NCBI RefSeq assembly: GCF_964204645.1
Contig: NC_134030.1
Span: 2,333,855 to 2,397,854 of the forward strand
DNA length: 64,000 nucleotides
Reading direction: 5' to 3'
Source of the DNA: Tubulanus polymorphus
Taxonomy: Eukaryota > Nemertea > Palaeonemertea > Tubulaniformes > Tubulanidae
In this document: positions 23,080 through 35,527 of the stretch, in pieces
How the letters are laid out: each line of letters begins with the position of its first letter
Numbering within the stretch: position 1 is the first letter of the stretch
Position numbers and translations under genes: made by a program
Notes under the pieces: model-generated
Seen by the model: the letters and a program-made list of their open reading frames with translations, nothing else
What the model was told of the DNA's origin: nothing
Database searches by the model: none

Positions 23080-23242
23080 GAATACGAATATGAATACGAA
23101 TACGAATACGCATATTTATTACACTCCAACCATTCCTATGGTATATGGAGGAGAAAACAGTATTTACAATTATTTACAAAAACACTAGATTAAAGCACTT
23201 TGAAACATAACACACGTTATTTACAACATACTATTTACACAC
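23080..23242 (-). mobile_element. LINE-like 3' tail, copy 2
   Basis: This shares with 19912-20049 the minus-strand sequence ending GGTTGGAGTGTAATAAATA plus TATTCG-type repeats, here longer. A minus-strand open frame to the right (23242-23420) may be the end of its ORF but is interrupted by the foldback at 23421. Confidence 0.6.
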
Positions 23243-23420
23243 TACCGGAGGGATCTATATACATCTAGACCTAATTTGTTAAATTTGGCCAGTTTAAAGG
23301 TTGGATTCTTTAAAACATCAAGATTCCGAAAGGTATTTGAATTTAGGTTGCTTTCACGGAATACGGTAAGTAATTTACAGTCAAAAATGAAATTTAGTTC
23401 GTCGCCTAAAACGATACAGT

Positions 23421-23560
23421 TCTTAACCGTCAAGTGCTGCCTGACGGCGAATCCGCGAACTAATATCACTCGCACGTCACAGTAGGAATGATGTGTATTC
23501 ATATTAGTTCATAAATTTACCGCCTACGTAATTCAAAGGGGAAGCACTTGACGGTTAAGA
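23421..23560. mobile_element. Foldback element, AACCGTCAAGTGCTGCC family, copy 2
   Basis: TCTTAACCGTCAAGTGCTGC at the left end and GCACTTGACGGTTAAGA at the right end are inverted. The inner arms share GAACTAATA and TATTAGTTC. Confidence 0.75.
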
Positions 23561-24267
23561 TTTGACAGACTGGCGGCGTCCGGCCGATGTCCGCAGAACA
23601 AATTTTGCACAAGGGAAAAACGTTTTTCCTTTGCGGCATTCACGTTGGCTTTTAAGCGAACCATAACTAAACAAAAAAGACCTCAGTTATATGTTTTTGC
23701 CCAGTTCCAGGTAAAAATGAACCATTGAAGCACTGACAAAATACATTACTTAATACCTTCGAGTGCTCTTACTCTACCCCCCCTAATTTATAGTTTTACC
23801 GAAGTCGTTTGACCTTTTTGAAGAATGCGCATAAGCTAATGACGTTTGGTGTGGATGCGACCTTAACAAAGAGAGGAAAATAGAATCCTAATGACTTGCT
23901 TGTAAAAACTCTCACGGGGCAATCAGACGCCAACACGCAAACTGTAGACACATTTTATATACATACATCTAACCGAATAATGCGAGATAATATTCACTAC
24001 GCTCAGTTCGCTGTGGTGTTTGCCACGTTTAGACGTCGTCCATAGGACCTTGTTGTTCCACGATCTTCCCATTATTAATGGCGACTAGGGGGCGCTGGTG
24101 TCGGAAGTAATCAGGGGCTAATTGCTCCAAATCTGGTAAGAGTTATCCAGTGGATAGTTGACATAGTGACAATTAAATAATGGCCCCAGGTCCATCTGCT
24201 AGTAGTCAGCGGTTTTTCCACAGAGATCTCCGTCGCTCTCTAAACGATCCTATTGTAACAAGATCTT
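23561..24267. other. Intergenic, no gene supported
   Basis: Single-copy sequence. Nothing recognised. Confidence 0.3.
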
Positions 24268-24818
24268 ACTAATGTCTATTTATTAATGGATGAGACCTGT
24301 TTTTCTGGGATATTTTGCTTACTTTTTGGGATACATACCTCATTTATGTCTTAACAGAATGCCAAAAATCGCGGACAACAACTGAATATCCAATATTATT
24401 CCAGTTCTGTACCAATTAGATGGATTGGCAAAAAGACTCCTTAAGTCCAGTTGAATGAGAGAGAAAATCCTCCATTTTGTGAAATTTCTTGGATTTGAAC
24501 ATTGTTACCATGCCTACGCCACCCTGATTTAGTTGTTGAGACCCCACAAGAAAAATAACTTCATTTTGTAGGCATGGTGACAATGTAAAAATTCAAGAAA
24601 TTTCACAAAATGGAGGATTTTCTCTCTCATTCAACTGGACTTAAGGAGTCTTTTTGCCAATCCATCTAATTGGTACAGAACTGGAATAATATCGGATATT
24701 CAGTTGTTGTCCGCGACTTTTGGCATTCTGTTAAGACATAAATGAGGTATTTTTCCCAAAAAGTAAGCAAAATATCCCAGAAAAACAGGTCTCATCCATT
24801 AATAAATAGACATTAGTC
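24268..24818. mobile_element. 551-bp foldback with 250-bp arms
   Basis: The arms 24268-24517 and 24569-24818 are nearly perfect reverse complements, from ACTAATGTCTATTTATTAAT to its complement, with a 51-bp loop. There is no coding capacity. No clear target duplication was found. Confidence 0.9.
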
Positions 24819-24819
24819 T

Positions 24820-26242
24820 TAGAAGGTTATGTCTATTAGAAAGCCGTCGCCTTTTAACATTTGAATTCAAACTAACCGTCGCACTCACGTTCATATGACG
24901 TATACAATACGTGTGTTCAATCACGGTCGACTTCTTGTAATAATATTATTGAAAATGCAAAATCCGAATCTTTCACTCATTCAGTTCGTAGTTCTTATCC
25001 TATAATTTAAGAACACGAATATGCAACTATATTGGAAGTAAATCGGATTAATCTTCAATCCTCGGCTCTGAGTCCTGTGGCGCTGATATAATAAAGCTTG
25101 AGTTCAACGACGTGTACATTGATTCTCCTCTCCGCTACAGAATAAAAACAGATATATATCTAAGCAACAACGAACGGTGTTGTCTGTTGTCTTTTCATTT
25201 AAATACGAAGACAAATTTAAATCTGTCGTCGCGCCGGCGAGAGTTGGGAGGCGATAATTGAAAAAAGCAAATTATCATTCAAACACACTCGGCGGTGGCG
25301 TCTCGCATGCCGAATTAAGCTTAAGGCAAATAAGAACGAATTGAAGTTCTCTCATATGAACTTGAAATTAATTTGTGAACATTTTTCCTCCCGTCGGATT
25401 GCGAGTTTCGCCAAGAACTTTATGGTGTTTGATTTTTAACATCAGCCATCCAGTCAGTCAGTCAGTACTGAGCGCTCATGGGTATAAAAATAAAAACACG
25501 CCGGAACTAGTGCGACATATTTATGCAAATGAGATGCTGGTAAGCGCGCGGCGATGCAGCGAAAATGAATCGTATTTTAACTAGAAATCAGACTTGTCGG
25601 ATCCGGTGAATTGACGGAATGAATTGTAGATTCACACGTTTTTCGTCTGTCTCGGAGGAGCGATTAGAAAGAGAGAGATAGAAAGATTGCTGGGTTGTTT
25701 GAAATAATGGATTTATGAAATTCATTTCTTTGTTTTAATCGCGATCATACTGAATAAATTTCACAGTCGCACTGCGCGTTCGATGAATTCGTGGAATTCC
25801 ATTCTCAAAGGCGGAAGTTGGTTTACATATGGAACGTGGTTATGGACTTCTGACAATTCTTCAGGCGAGCGTTTGATAAGGCGTGGAGCCCGACGGTCAC
25901 CAGCTATCCCACCAGATGGCGCGCATGACCGAGGAACGCAGATTGATCTTTAGCATGCATTACTAGCTCGACCTTTTTGTAGAATTTAAGAAGTTATTGA
26001 TCAATTTTAATTGAATCTGAGAAGAAATTCAGGCGTCGTCGTCTAAATGTCCGGCCATTAGCGACACCTGGCGGATGCTTGCATGCCACAACTTCACTCA
26101 GGCCTGGAAATGGTTGTATCCAAGGTGATCTCCGTCGTGCGTTTTGTAGTTAATGTTAAAAATCAATTTGATCACCTCTGAACATCATATCTATCCGAAA
26201 TTCCAAGTGTCCCCAGACAAACTTATGTTATAACCTTATAAC
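24820..26242. other. Intergenic, no gene supported
   Basis: Mixed single-copy sequence. The short plus-strand ORF at 25375-25584 has no supporting feature. Confidence 0.35.
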
Positions 26243-26387
26243 CAGGGGCCAGTTGCATAGTCGTGACTTAAGTCCAAAAATGGTCTTAAATCTTTAGACT
26301 GGTCTAAAAGTTGTTAGATTGGCTATAGAACTAATTTGGTCTTAGACTGGTCTTAAGTCTAAGCCATGACTATGCAACCGGCCCCTG
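26243..26387. mobile_element. Foldback MITE, CAGGGGCCAGTTGCA family, full copy
   Basis: The ends CAGGGGCCAGTTGCATAGTC and GACTATGCAACCGGCCCCTG are inverted. The interior contains TTAGACTGGTCTAAAAG and TTAGACTGGTCTTAAGTC. Its sister is at 35234-35356; decayed relatives lie at 2241, 16518, 34236, 47440, 52235 and 57925. Confidence 0.85.
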
Positions 26388-26489
26388 TTGTTTTTGTATC
26401 ACAAATAATCTTAAGTTTGTCAGAATAAATGAAAATGAAAATGAAATTGATTTTCTAGTTGCCCAACCTTCAACTTCTCTTCAGTTATA

Positions 26490-26712
26490 AGGCTAAACAA
26501 AATTGATACCTTGTTTCTCCGCTCTGCTGAGCTTAAATGTTGACCCAGCCGGCCGCCTATCTACCCTATACATTACTTTTTTTAAAAATCGTGATCAATT
26601 TTACCATAACAGACCCGGCCGCTATAGAAATGAACTGTTTATAAATTTTATCATATTTTACAAAAATGACCCGGCCGCTGCGGAGAAACAAGTTATCATT
26701 TTTGTTTAGCCT
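26490..26712. mobile_element. Foldback element with AGGCTAAACAAAA ends
   Basis: AGGCTAAACAAAATTGATAC at the left matches the complement of TTATCATTTTTGTTTAGCCT at the right, with TTGTTTCTCCGC inside both arms. The interior has three GACCCGGCCGC-like motifs about 60-70 bp apart. Confidence 0.7.
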
Positions 26713-27267
26713 AACGCTGTATTTGAAGGTCTATTGCAGTTACGATGCTGAAGCTGCGGTGTTTTTGTAAATATATCTTTCTTTTTGTGCTTCATCTTCA
26801 GTAAGGCGACGAAAAGAAAATAGAGCTTAATTTCATCTTTGATAAACGTCTTCACTTTGAAATGTTTCCTGTTTTCGAACCGTGTATATAACACATCAAG
26901 TCGTCCAGACGCGTCATGCCTAAGACGATCACAAACCCCTAGCGTCTTATCTGCGATACCGTCAAACGCTTTGATGTACGTTAAACAAATCGGTCTGCGC
27001 ATACTCGATAGAAATTCGGCGTGCATTATCTGGGTATCAGACGGGTATCAGACGGGCTGTTTCGATACATGTTTAAAACATATAGTTTGACTTAATACAC
27101 ATTCACTTTTGACGTTCGTAGAATATCAATTTATGGTAATGATTGAAAACTCCGATTGAAACTTCGGTCATCGAAAAACAATGAACTGATTGCAGCGATG
27201 TGAAATGTGTCTTTGAAATCGAAAACGTCTCGGGGATGGATGTCTGTGTCAAAATATGAAAGGGGAT

Positions 27268-27806
27268 GTCTCTGGGAGAGAGAGAGAGGGGGAGAGAGTC
27301 AGCGAGCAGGGAGGGAATCAGGGAGAGGGAGAGACAGTCATGGAGAGGGAGTGGTAGTCAGGGAGAGGGTGAGGGAGCCAGGGAGAATGAGAGGGAGTCA
27401 TGGAGAGGGTCGGGAAGAAGGAGTCAGGGTCATGGAGAGGGAGAGGGTGAGGGAGTCAGGGAGAGGGAGAGAGAGAAAGAGGGTGAGGGTGAGGTAGAGG
27501 GAGAGGGAGAGGGAGTCAGGGAGAGGGAGTGGTAGTCAGGGAGAGGGTGAGGGAGTCAGGAAGAATGAGAGGGAGTCAGGGAGAGGGTCGGGGAGAGGGA
27601 GTCAGGGTCATGGAGAGGGTGAGGGAGAGGGAGTTAGGGAGAGGGAGAGGGAGAAAGAGGGTGAGGGTGAGGTAGAGGTAGAGGTAGAGGGAGAGGGAGT
27701 GGGAGAGGTAGAGAAAGAGGGTGAGGATGAGGTAGAGGGAGAGGGAGTCAGGGAGAGGGAGTGGGAGAGGGTGAGGGAGAGGGCGTGAAGGAGAGGGAGT
27801 CACGCG
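27268..27806. repeat. Purine-rich tract, GGGAGA-type, about 540 bp
   Basis: Almost pure A/G on the plus strand, with recurrent GAGGGAGTCAGGGAGAGGG. The Arg/Glu- and Ser/Leu-rich ORFs on both strands are low-complexity artefacts. Triplex formation is possible. Confidence 0.95.
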
Positions 27807-28669
27807 AAGCGGATCGTCGTTTTCGACCACAATGAGTAAATGTATAAGTAAAGTGCCGCTGGCGGGTTCAATGGTAAACGATACAACCAAGATTTACGGC
27901 TCGTTTATCTGACGTTAGCAAGGCGTAAAATATGCCATTTACGCGCGACATATGTCGTAATAGACGGTTAAGAAGCACGATATTATACGGCCAGGGGCAT
28001 CGTCGCCAATTTGATGTACGGCGATCCAATAACATCCAATAACCCGATCGACTAACTTAGAAAGAGAGGCGCAAGAGAACTAAGAATGACTTGGTGCTCT
28101 TACGCGCGTGGATTTATGTATACGATATTTACGATTGACACCGCACTCCACAAGCTGCGGTCGTTTTTTCAATTTCAGATGTACATATAGATTTTATTTA
28201 TTGCCCAGCGAAAAGATGAAGAGAATTTCCGCAAAATGCTTTTACCAGATATCGACACGGGCGGCTAATATTTCATATTTTTGATCTAATAAACTAGAAT
28301 ACTGCGTGTGTAGTGTACAGAAAAGATCCCGGTCGCCTTAGACAATTTCCGTGCGAAGAAACGCGTCCGTTTGATTTGCGTTCACAAACAAGTCTTGTTG
28401 TATAATATTTGAACAGGTTTTTTTCTATTGAAAGTGATGATACATCATAATCCACACAGTGTACCAGACGTCGTGGACGCTGAATCTTTTAATCAAATTC
28501 CCCGATTTGAAACGTAGATAAAACGTTTGTAAATAATCTTTTTCTATAATCATATTCTATCTGTTACCCAAATACAGAATGCATTCAAATCAGGGCCTGT
28601 AGTTCTATAGACCGGGTATCAATGTTTATACTCCTTTATAATCCTAAATTTGGGTCTGGTTTACAGTTC
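27807..28669. other. Intergenic, no gene supported
   Basis: Single-copy sequence. Nothing recognised. Confidence 0.3.
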
Positions 28670-28748
28670 TGGATCCAGTTCCACAGTTGTGAGTTAGAGT
28701 TAACACTGAGTTGAAATCTTAACTTACAACTGTGGAACTGGACCCTGG
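28670..28748. mobile_element. Small foldback, CCAGTTCCACAGTTGTGAGTT family
   Basis: GGATCCAGTTCCACAGTTGT at the left is inverted against ACAACTGTGGAACTGGACCC at the right, with GAGTTAGAGTTAACACTGAG between. Related fragments lie at 30870-31150, 35735-35790, 38103-38250, 52420-52550 and 60320-60422. Confidence 0.7.
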
Positions 28749-29122
28749 GGTACAGATCTCAGGCGCCATGTTTTGGGGTACCCACTCGGTCTACATTGTC
28801 GAATTGTTTGTCCCTATTTTTCCACGTTTGATATTTTAGTTTCGTTCATATCTCTGGATTTGATTAAGATGGAATCATGAACTCAGCTGATAATTACCTC
28901 CATACTGCAACAATTACGCGCTGGTTAGGTTATTCACATTGATATCGTCTTCCAAATTGTCCATCTCGTTCGAAAGTTCGTAGTTCTAACAAATTTCGAT
29001 TTACGATTTTTTGAAGTTTTCAGGATCAGAAGATTATCAGCTTGTTCATAAAAAATGGCATATTCGAAACAAGCGACAATGCTAGTTGTCGAATAAACAC
29101 TATAATCCGTGTAAACTGTAGA

Positions 29123-29290
29123 TAAATGAAGAAATCCCACACTTCGAATTTGAAATTATATGATCAAATTTACTATTACGAAACCACAACGTTTCGGCTG
29201 TTGACTAACAGTCATCATCAGGTGGAATGATACGTAATAATAAATTTGATCATATAATTTCAAATTCGAAGTGTGGGATTTCTTCATTTA
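29123..29290. mobile_element. Foldback with CTGATGA...CGAAACG core in the loop
   Basis: The ends TAAATGAAGAAATCCCACAC and GTGTGGGATTTCTTCATTTA are perfect complements, extending about 60 bp inward. The loop, read on the minus strand, holds CCTGATGATGA, the hairpin CTGTT-AGTC-AACAG, then CCGAAACGTTGTGG. The end shares AATCCCACA with 1-222. Confidence 0.85.
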
Positions 29291-29913
29291 AGCGACAATG
29301 CACTATCATACAGTCATATTCTGCCGAAAATAAACGTTATTCGATTTATATTTTATTCATTAACTGTTTAACGCTTTACGATAAAAAGTGCGTGCATTAT
29401 CTACAGAACACAAATTGACAGTGAAAAAAATGAAAACACCTATTAAAGAAAAAATTGGGCGTTTTGTTATAGGATGAACCGAGATGTGAACTGTATATAG
29501 TATGGACTGGTGATGCGCGCATTCCGTCGTATCGACAAAACTGATGAACATGATATTTTTACGATACAAAGATCGACGTGAAATTGATATTTTTGCTGTT
29601 TTATGTTGACATTTTTACCATTTACCGCGTCCCCGCCGGTTAAGTGCGCACTTAACTCGCAATCTATATCGGTATGCGTGCCTGAGATACAAATCATGTA
29701 CATCCACCATTCGTTCAATACCGCACTACAGCGACCCGAACCGGTTCTATCCGATATTGAAAAAAACATTCATCTTTGTTTTAAAAAACATTTTTCAAAA
29801 CGTTTTATCAACATTTCAATGGAGTTGGGTTTATTCATAAGGGTCGTTGAACGCCAGCCATTTGCCACCAGTTCGAAACCGAGGGTTCTAACTGGATCCG
29901 GTTCTGAAGCATC

Positions 29914-30243
29914 CTCGCTTGCCAGGGGTCCGGTATCACTCCCGAACTCGCTTCCACCAGCCCCCTGGCCTCACGAAGCGTGATTTCATTACTGGCGCTG
30001 TTGCGCATGACGTCATATATCGATTTGCGAAATACTTCCTGGTTCAGTAAAACGTTCGCTGATTGGTCAATTTAACGGGAAAACCGATAGAAGCCTAAAG
30101 TCGTTTGTTACAAGCGCTGTGATTGGTACGACCGGATTCTGGTCGGCTAGTAACGACTCCAACGACTCGTGAGGTCAAGAAGGGGTTCGGCGAACAGCTT
30201 TAGCGTAGTGGGTTCGAATCCCTTGACAGGTGAAGATCGTTCT
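29914..30243 (+). mobile_element. Interspersed repeat of about 330 bp, copy 1
   Basis: Similar along its whole length to 46108-46432 in the same orientation. Shared blocks include ACAAGCGCTGTGATTGGTAC and GACTCGT-AGGTCAAG. It ends in a B-box-like GGTTCGAATCCCTTGA. It is probably a tRNA-linked SINE or a non-autonomous element. Confidence 0.7.
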
Positions 30244-31211
30244 GAAGCATAAGTAGCTGCTGCTGCTGCTGCTGTTGTTGTTGTTGTCGCCGTATTTAAG
30301 GACTGGTAACTTCTCAAACTTAGAAAGAAAAGCATGATCGCCGACTGCCAGAAGGTCGCATACGACTGAATCCATTGGAACGAATTCCAATCAGAATTTT
30401 TAAAACAAAAAATCAACGAAAACTAAAAAAATCATTTTCATTTCTTCATATATCGTGTATTTTGTAAGGAAAATAATATGTCCACTATCGGTATTCGATT
30501 TTATGTATAATATAACAATATATGTTAATGATGACGTCATATAATTCAAAGCCTCGTTTAGATACAGACAATACATGAATCATATATACATATACATATA
30601 CACACATATAATTGAATATCAATAATAATCATAATAATAATAGTATTTATGATAATAATATTTGTAATGATAATAATATTTGTAATGATAATAATAATCA
30701 TTATTTTGTAACATTGTTGAATTCTATTTATAAGTTAAGAACCGGTAAGAATTTCATTGTCATTTGAATAAAAGAAATTTTAACACTATCTGTTTCTCAT
30801 GGTAAATCCTTTTTTCGATATTGTGATATGAAACAAAATATCCATTAATCATTTTCATGATTTTTGACCAAGTTGCACAATTGTGAATTCGGGTTAAGTC
30901 TGAACTCAGGATAAAGTTCCTCAGTTGTGAGTTTGGTTTAACTCTGAACTCAGGAGCCAGTTCCACAGTTGTCAGTTACTGAACTTAATCAGCTTCTTGA
31001 ATTAGATTTATTAGAAAGTTAACAACTGCATGAGTTATAAGGTTGTTCCGAATTTGTGACTAAGAGTGACTCTGAGTTGATATTAGTTCATTTTCGTGAG
31101 TCGTATGTTGAGTTAGATTGAGTTAACTCACAACTGCAAAACTCGGTCTAGGTCACCACATTTCCCTCGATAGAGATCAGAGTTAAGAATGGAAATAAAC
31201 TAAATCCAATT
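30244..31211. other. Intergenic with simple repeats and family-B fragments
   Basis: Contains short CTG/TTG (30256-30290) and AAT (30620-30710) microsatellites, followed by repeated GTTCCACAGTTGTGAGTT-like fragments to 31150. No gene was found. Confidence 0.4.
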
Positions 31212-31467
31212 AGAGTCAAAGTAAGATAACAGTGAACTGTTGGACTGTTGGACTGTAGGACCTGTAGGACCTGCAGAACCTGTAGGTCTCACCACGTACT
31301 GGGAGATGATGATTATCCTAGACATAAACACATTGAATGAATTTATTTAGAGTCAAAGTAAGATAACAGTGAACTGTTGGACTGTAGGACCTGTATAGGA
31401 CCTGCAGAACCTCTAAGTCTGGGGGATGATGATTATCCTTGACATAAAAACATTGAATGAATTCATT
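31212..31467. repeat. 138-bp direct tandem duplication
   Basis: AGAGTCAAAGTAAGATAACA begins both copies (31212 and 31350), each followed by AGTGAACTGTTGGACTGTAG-like sequence and ending near ATTGAATGAATT. Confidence 0.8.
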
Positions 31468-32337
31468 TATTTGATTTATAGGATTTGACTCGAAAATAAC
31501 TCATTAAAAGTTAACTAATTTTAACTCACAGAGTTAACTCACGACTAAGGAACCGGGTGACGTGTAGTTTATCCGAGGTGACGCCATTGTCCCAGGCAAT
31601 CGACTCCGTATAGCAGGGTCTATCAATACTACCGTATGATGAAAACAGTTTTACACGAAACGTATGGATTCCTTTTTTCTAATATTTCAAGAGGTTCAAA
31701 GCGGGATTAACGAATGTGAAATTTCTAAATCCCTGTCGCGATGATAACAGAACGATTGTCTAGGATTTATCAGCAGACGGCGATGCGGCGTGTTTGTCGT
31801 TAATATCGTCCACACCGCATTGTAAAAATAATAAATCTATTCCGAACCGGTCGGGAATCGAATTATATATGAACATTACACCGAAAATCCTCCACGGTGA
31901 TAAATCAATTTTTCTACCGTCGGTCCTAAATCTATGAAATATTAATACGCGATCTGGGATTATATGTGGAAACCGAAGTACGGTTGTTAGTAAGTCTTTA
32001 TACCTGCGCGGCGTGTATATATATATACATGAAGCGAGTCCCAGGGGTCGAGGATTAGATAGTTAAGTATCTACGTCAATGATTCGCCCGGGATATATAG
32101 AGATTTAGGGAAGTGTCGTAGATTCTATTTTATATCGGTAATATGCACATATGCAACGATGAAAATATGGGAAAACGAGGATGGCGTTAATGCGCGGCGG
32201 CGGGTTGCGGTGACGATAAACATTAAAATCGCACCAGAACAAAATTTTCGCGATCGACGTCGCCTTGAATTATGTAGTGTTTTCACTCGTGATTCGAGTA
32301 ATTTTTTTTCATCAAAGATGCAGATTGTATAGGCTAG
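31468..32337. other. Intergenic, no gene supported
   Basis: Single-copy sequence. Nothing recognised. Confidence 0.3.
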
Positions 32338-32518
32338 TCCCTCTCTCTCATCCTCCCTCTCTTTCTCTCGCCCTTCCTCTCTCCCTCATTCTTTCTCTCC
32401 CCCCTCTCTCTCTCTCTCTCTCTTTTTCTCTGCCTCTTTCCCTCCCCTTATCTCTCTTTCCCTCTCTCCCCGCCCTCGCCTTTTTCTCTCATTTCCCCCT
32501 CCTATCTCCACTCCCTGC
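32338..32518. repeat. Pyrimidine-rich tract
   Basis: CTCTCTCTC runs mixed with CCCTC. The ORFs on both strands here are low-complexity artefacts. Confidence 0.9.
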
Positions 32519-33535
32519 ACAGACTCTCGATAATCGACATTAATAGTGATTGATTTTAGTTCTAAATATGAAAACGAACAGAATATTATAATCAACGAAG
32601 TGCGTGTGATGTGTAGTAATCTGATACGCGTCCATATCAATTCACTTTTCGTATAAACACTTTAAAAAAGTAATCGAATCAAATTCCGTCCTTGTAAAAT
32701 ATTTAAAAAAAAAACTTACATTTTACGAACGGCGTTAAATTCGAGTTTATGTCAATATTCGTTTCACTATACTATACACATTTTATACGACATGAAACGT
32801 TCATGAGCAAAACTGTTGAATTTGATTTTGATAAAAATTTTCCCGTATAGATTACAGTAAAAACATGTAGGTTATATATTAGTAACATATTCTCTCCTCG
32901 TGGACTTGATCTTAAAAATGTGAAAAGCTGATTGGTCGAAGCTTGGCTATGACGTCATTCCCAGTGCATCTTGAAAAAATAATACGGATAATGCTCCGGT
33001 GATAAGTCCGGTGATTTTATCGACACGGCCACGTGTGATTTCCATTCTAGTTTTACATGCTGTCCTAGCGGTAGGCTTAGCGATTGAGCCTACCCGAGCG
33101 CAGGGCCCAGTTTCACGAAAAAGTTTAAGCTTGAAACACGGTTAAGTTTGAATTGTTTTCCTCATTAAAAACATCAAGTAACCTGAATGGCAATTACACC
33201 AAAAATCTTTAGTTTAACATTTTCGTGAAACTGGGTCCAGGTTATCAGAAGTATCTTGTGAAGGACATTTTTGATCACTGAAAAAAGCATATTCGGAGGC
33301 GTATGAGCATCATTGCCTTTGAAACTTTGTGGATGGGTTAGAAAAATCTTACAGCAAGATGAAATGATCTTCTTTATCATCCTACTAATAATACGAGAGA
33401 ATTTTATAAGATTCCATTTAGAAGATTATATTCAGAAAAGGGCAACTGAAAAGACTCCACAGAACTTCAATCACAACGGTCTGCAGTATTCCTTAGAATT
33501 GTTGAAATATTGACCTCATTAAAAGAAACTAAACG

Positions 33536-33537
<2 letters not shown>
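32519..33537. other. Intergenic, no gene supported
   Basis: Contains a small inverted pair, CCCAGTTTCACGAAAA (33107) and TTTTCGTGAAACTGGG (33220), bracketing about 100 bp. This is a likely small foldback. Otherwise single-copy. Confidence 0.4.

Positions 33538-33631
<94 letters not shown>
33538..33631. repeat. AAT microsatellite
   Basis: About 30 uninterrupted AAT/TAA units. Confidence 0.97.
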
Positions 33632-34400
33632 GGTTTTCTGCCGAACAGATAGAAATTGACCCTAAATATGCAAAACAATCACGATGTTTGTTTTAACGAC
33701 GAAAACGCACTATATTCAACATGACACATGCAATTTACCGATTCACACCACCTACGCTAAAAATCAGCGTTTCTGCTTGTGGCCACTTCGTCTTCACAGC
33801 CATATACTTGAGAGCCTTATATTATTGAGACACTATAACTAAACACCGCACGGTGTATCATACTTACACTCACACACGCGACGTAAGCATCACTTCATGC
33901 GTGCACCATTCACCACGAATCACACCACAGCAGCAGCTGCTGCTGCTATAATAGCATATAATAGAGGTAATGGTACAATTAGGTTTTCATCAAACACCTA
34001 CTGAAACATGTAACACATTTCTCGGGCTAGGGTAATTCTGGTACAGCCAATCAGTCAAATTCACCGCCCCCCCCCCCCCATATATCACCATACCGATGTG
34101 AGCTGTATATATGACAGTCCAAGCAAAAGCGATTGCCCGAGCCTATCATATAGCTCAGTGGAAGCTACACCCGAGTCAGCCCTGGCAATAGAGGCTGCCC
34201 GAACCTGCCTTCGCGATAAATTTTGGATTTATCACCGACCTTACAACTTAAGACCAATCTTAAGATTTTGAACCAATTCGACTTAAGTTATACGTTTGAC
34301 TGTGCAACTAGGCTGGTAACCGGGGTTCAATGGATTCAAACCGTAAATAAGGCTTATTACAATTCACTTTCTTTCACTCAAGAATCAAGGGGAGCTGGTG

Positions 34401-34500
<100 letters not shown>

Positions 34501-35233
34501 CCTTGAAATGAAAAAGTCAAGTAGCTGCAGGTGTTAATTTTGCAGGTTTTCTTATTTATCCGTTGTGAAGATTAAGATCCGACACACGCACGCACATGCA
34601 CGCACACACACGCACACGCACACATATTCATAGATTCATTCAATATCTATAATTCTAACACGAAACCACACTATAAACATTTGCACACGCATTCACGTGC
34701 ACACCGCACACAACGCACACCTTACAACAAATATTTTAACAAGAAAAAATATCTTAAAAAAAACTCAACTATTTTTTGTGTGTGGCAACACAACCGGCAA
34801 CGCATTAGAATTCCAACAAAAAAAAAACTAAAAGTAATAACACAAATAACAACAATATGTTTGTATAATATACAATGATTGAACCTTTTAACGAAGACAA
34901 TACGAATAATTGCAGAACTATTTACATGAAACAGATACATTTACTGAGATTTCGTGATTTTTTTTTCGAATGAAATTCGTACCACATAAAGTTTTATCAC
35001 TATTATACAAATGTCAATGCTAAAATTGTATATCTTGATATATCTTATATAATGATAATATATGCTGCTGACAAATGTTGTTTGTACCTTGCACCAGCTC
35101 AGTCGACCAGCTGCATGTACGACAGACAACTCGGACAACCCGCAGCCTCGAGCCATCTGCGCTATCTGTGTACCTTACCCCTTCAGACATTCGATCACCT
35201 TTTTACTTTCTCACAAAACTGATCGTTAAGACT
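34501..35233. other. Intergenic, no gene supported
   Basis: Contains a CA-rich ACACACGCAC stretch (34583-34625) and AT-rich DNA. Nothing coding was recognised. Confidence 0.35.
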
Positions 35234-35356
35234 CAGGGGCCAGTTGCACAGTCGTGATTTAAGTCCAAAAGTGGTCTTAAGTTGTTAGATTGTCTATAGA
35301 ACTAAGTTGGTCTTAGACTGGTCTTAAGTCTAACCCATGACTATGCAACCGGCCCC
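35234..35356. mobile_element. Foldback MITE, CAGGGGCCAGTTGCA family, second copy
   Basis: CAGGGGCCAGTTGCACAGTC and GACTATGCAACCGGCCCC are inverted ends. The copy is about 22 bp shorter inside than 26243-26387. Confidence 0.85.
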
Positions 35357-35527
35357 AGGTCTCCTGTCAGGTCCCGAGGTATTTTTTGTTTAAAACTGAA
35401 TACACCCTAAATAAAGTTTAGAACAGTCACAATGTCAACACTTCATCAATCAAAATGTGTCGATTTGAAGAATGAATCCAGTTCTCAACGGTTCTTTCAT
35501 TCGAGATCTAAATTGATGGTTTGTTAA

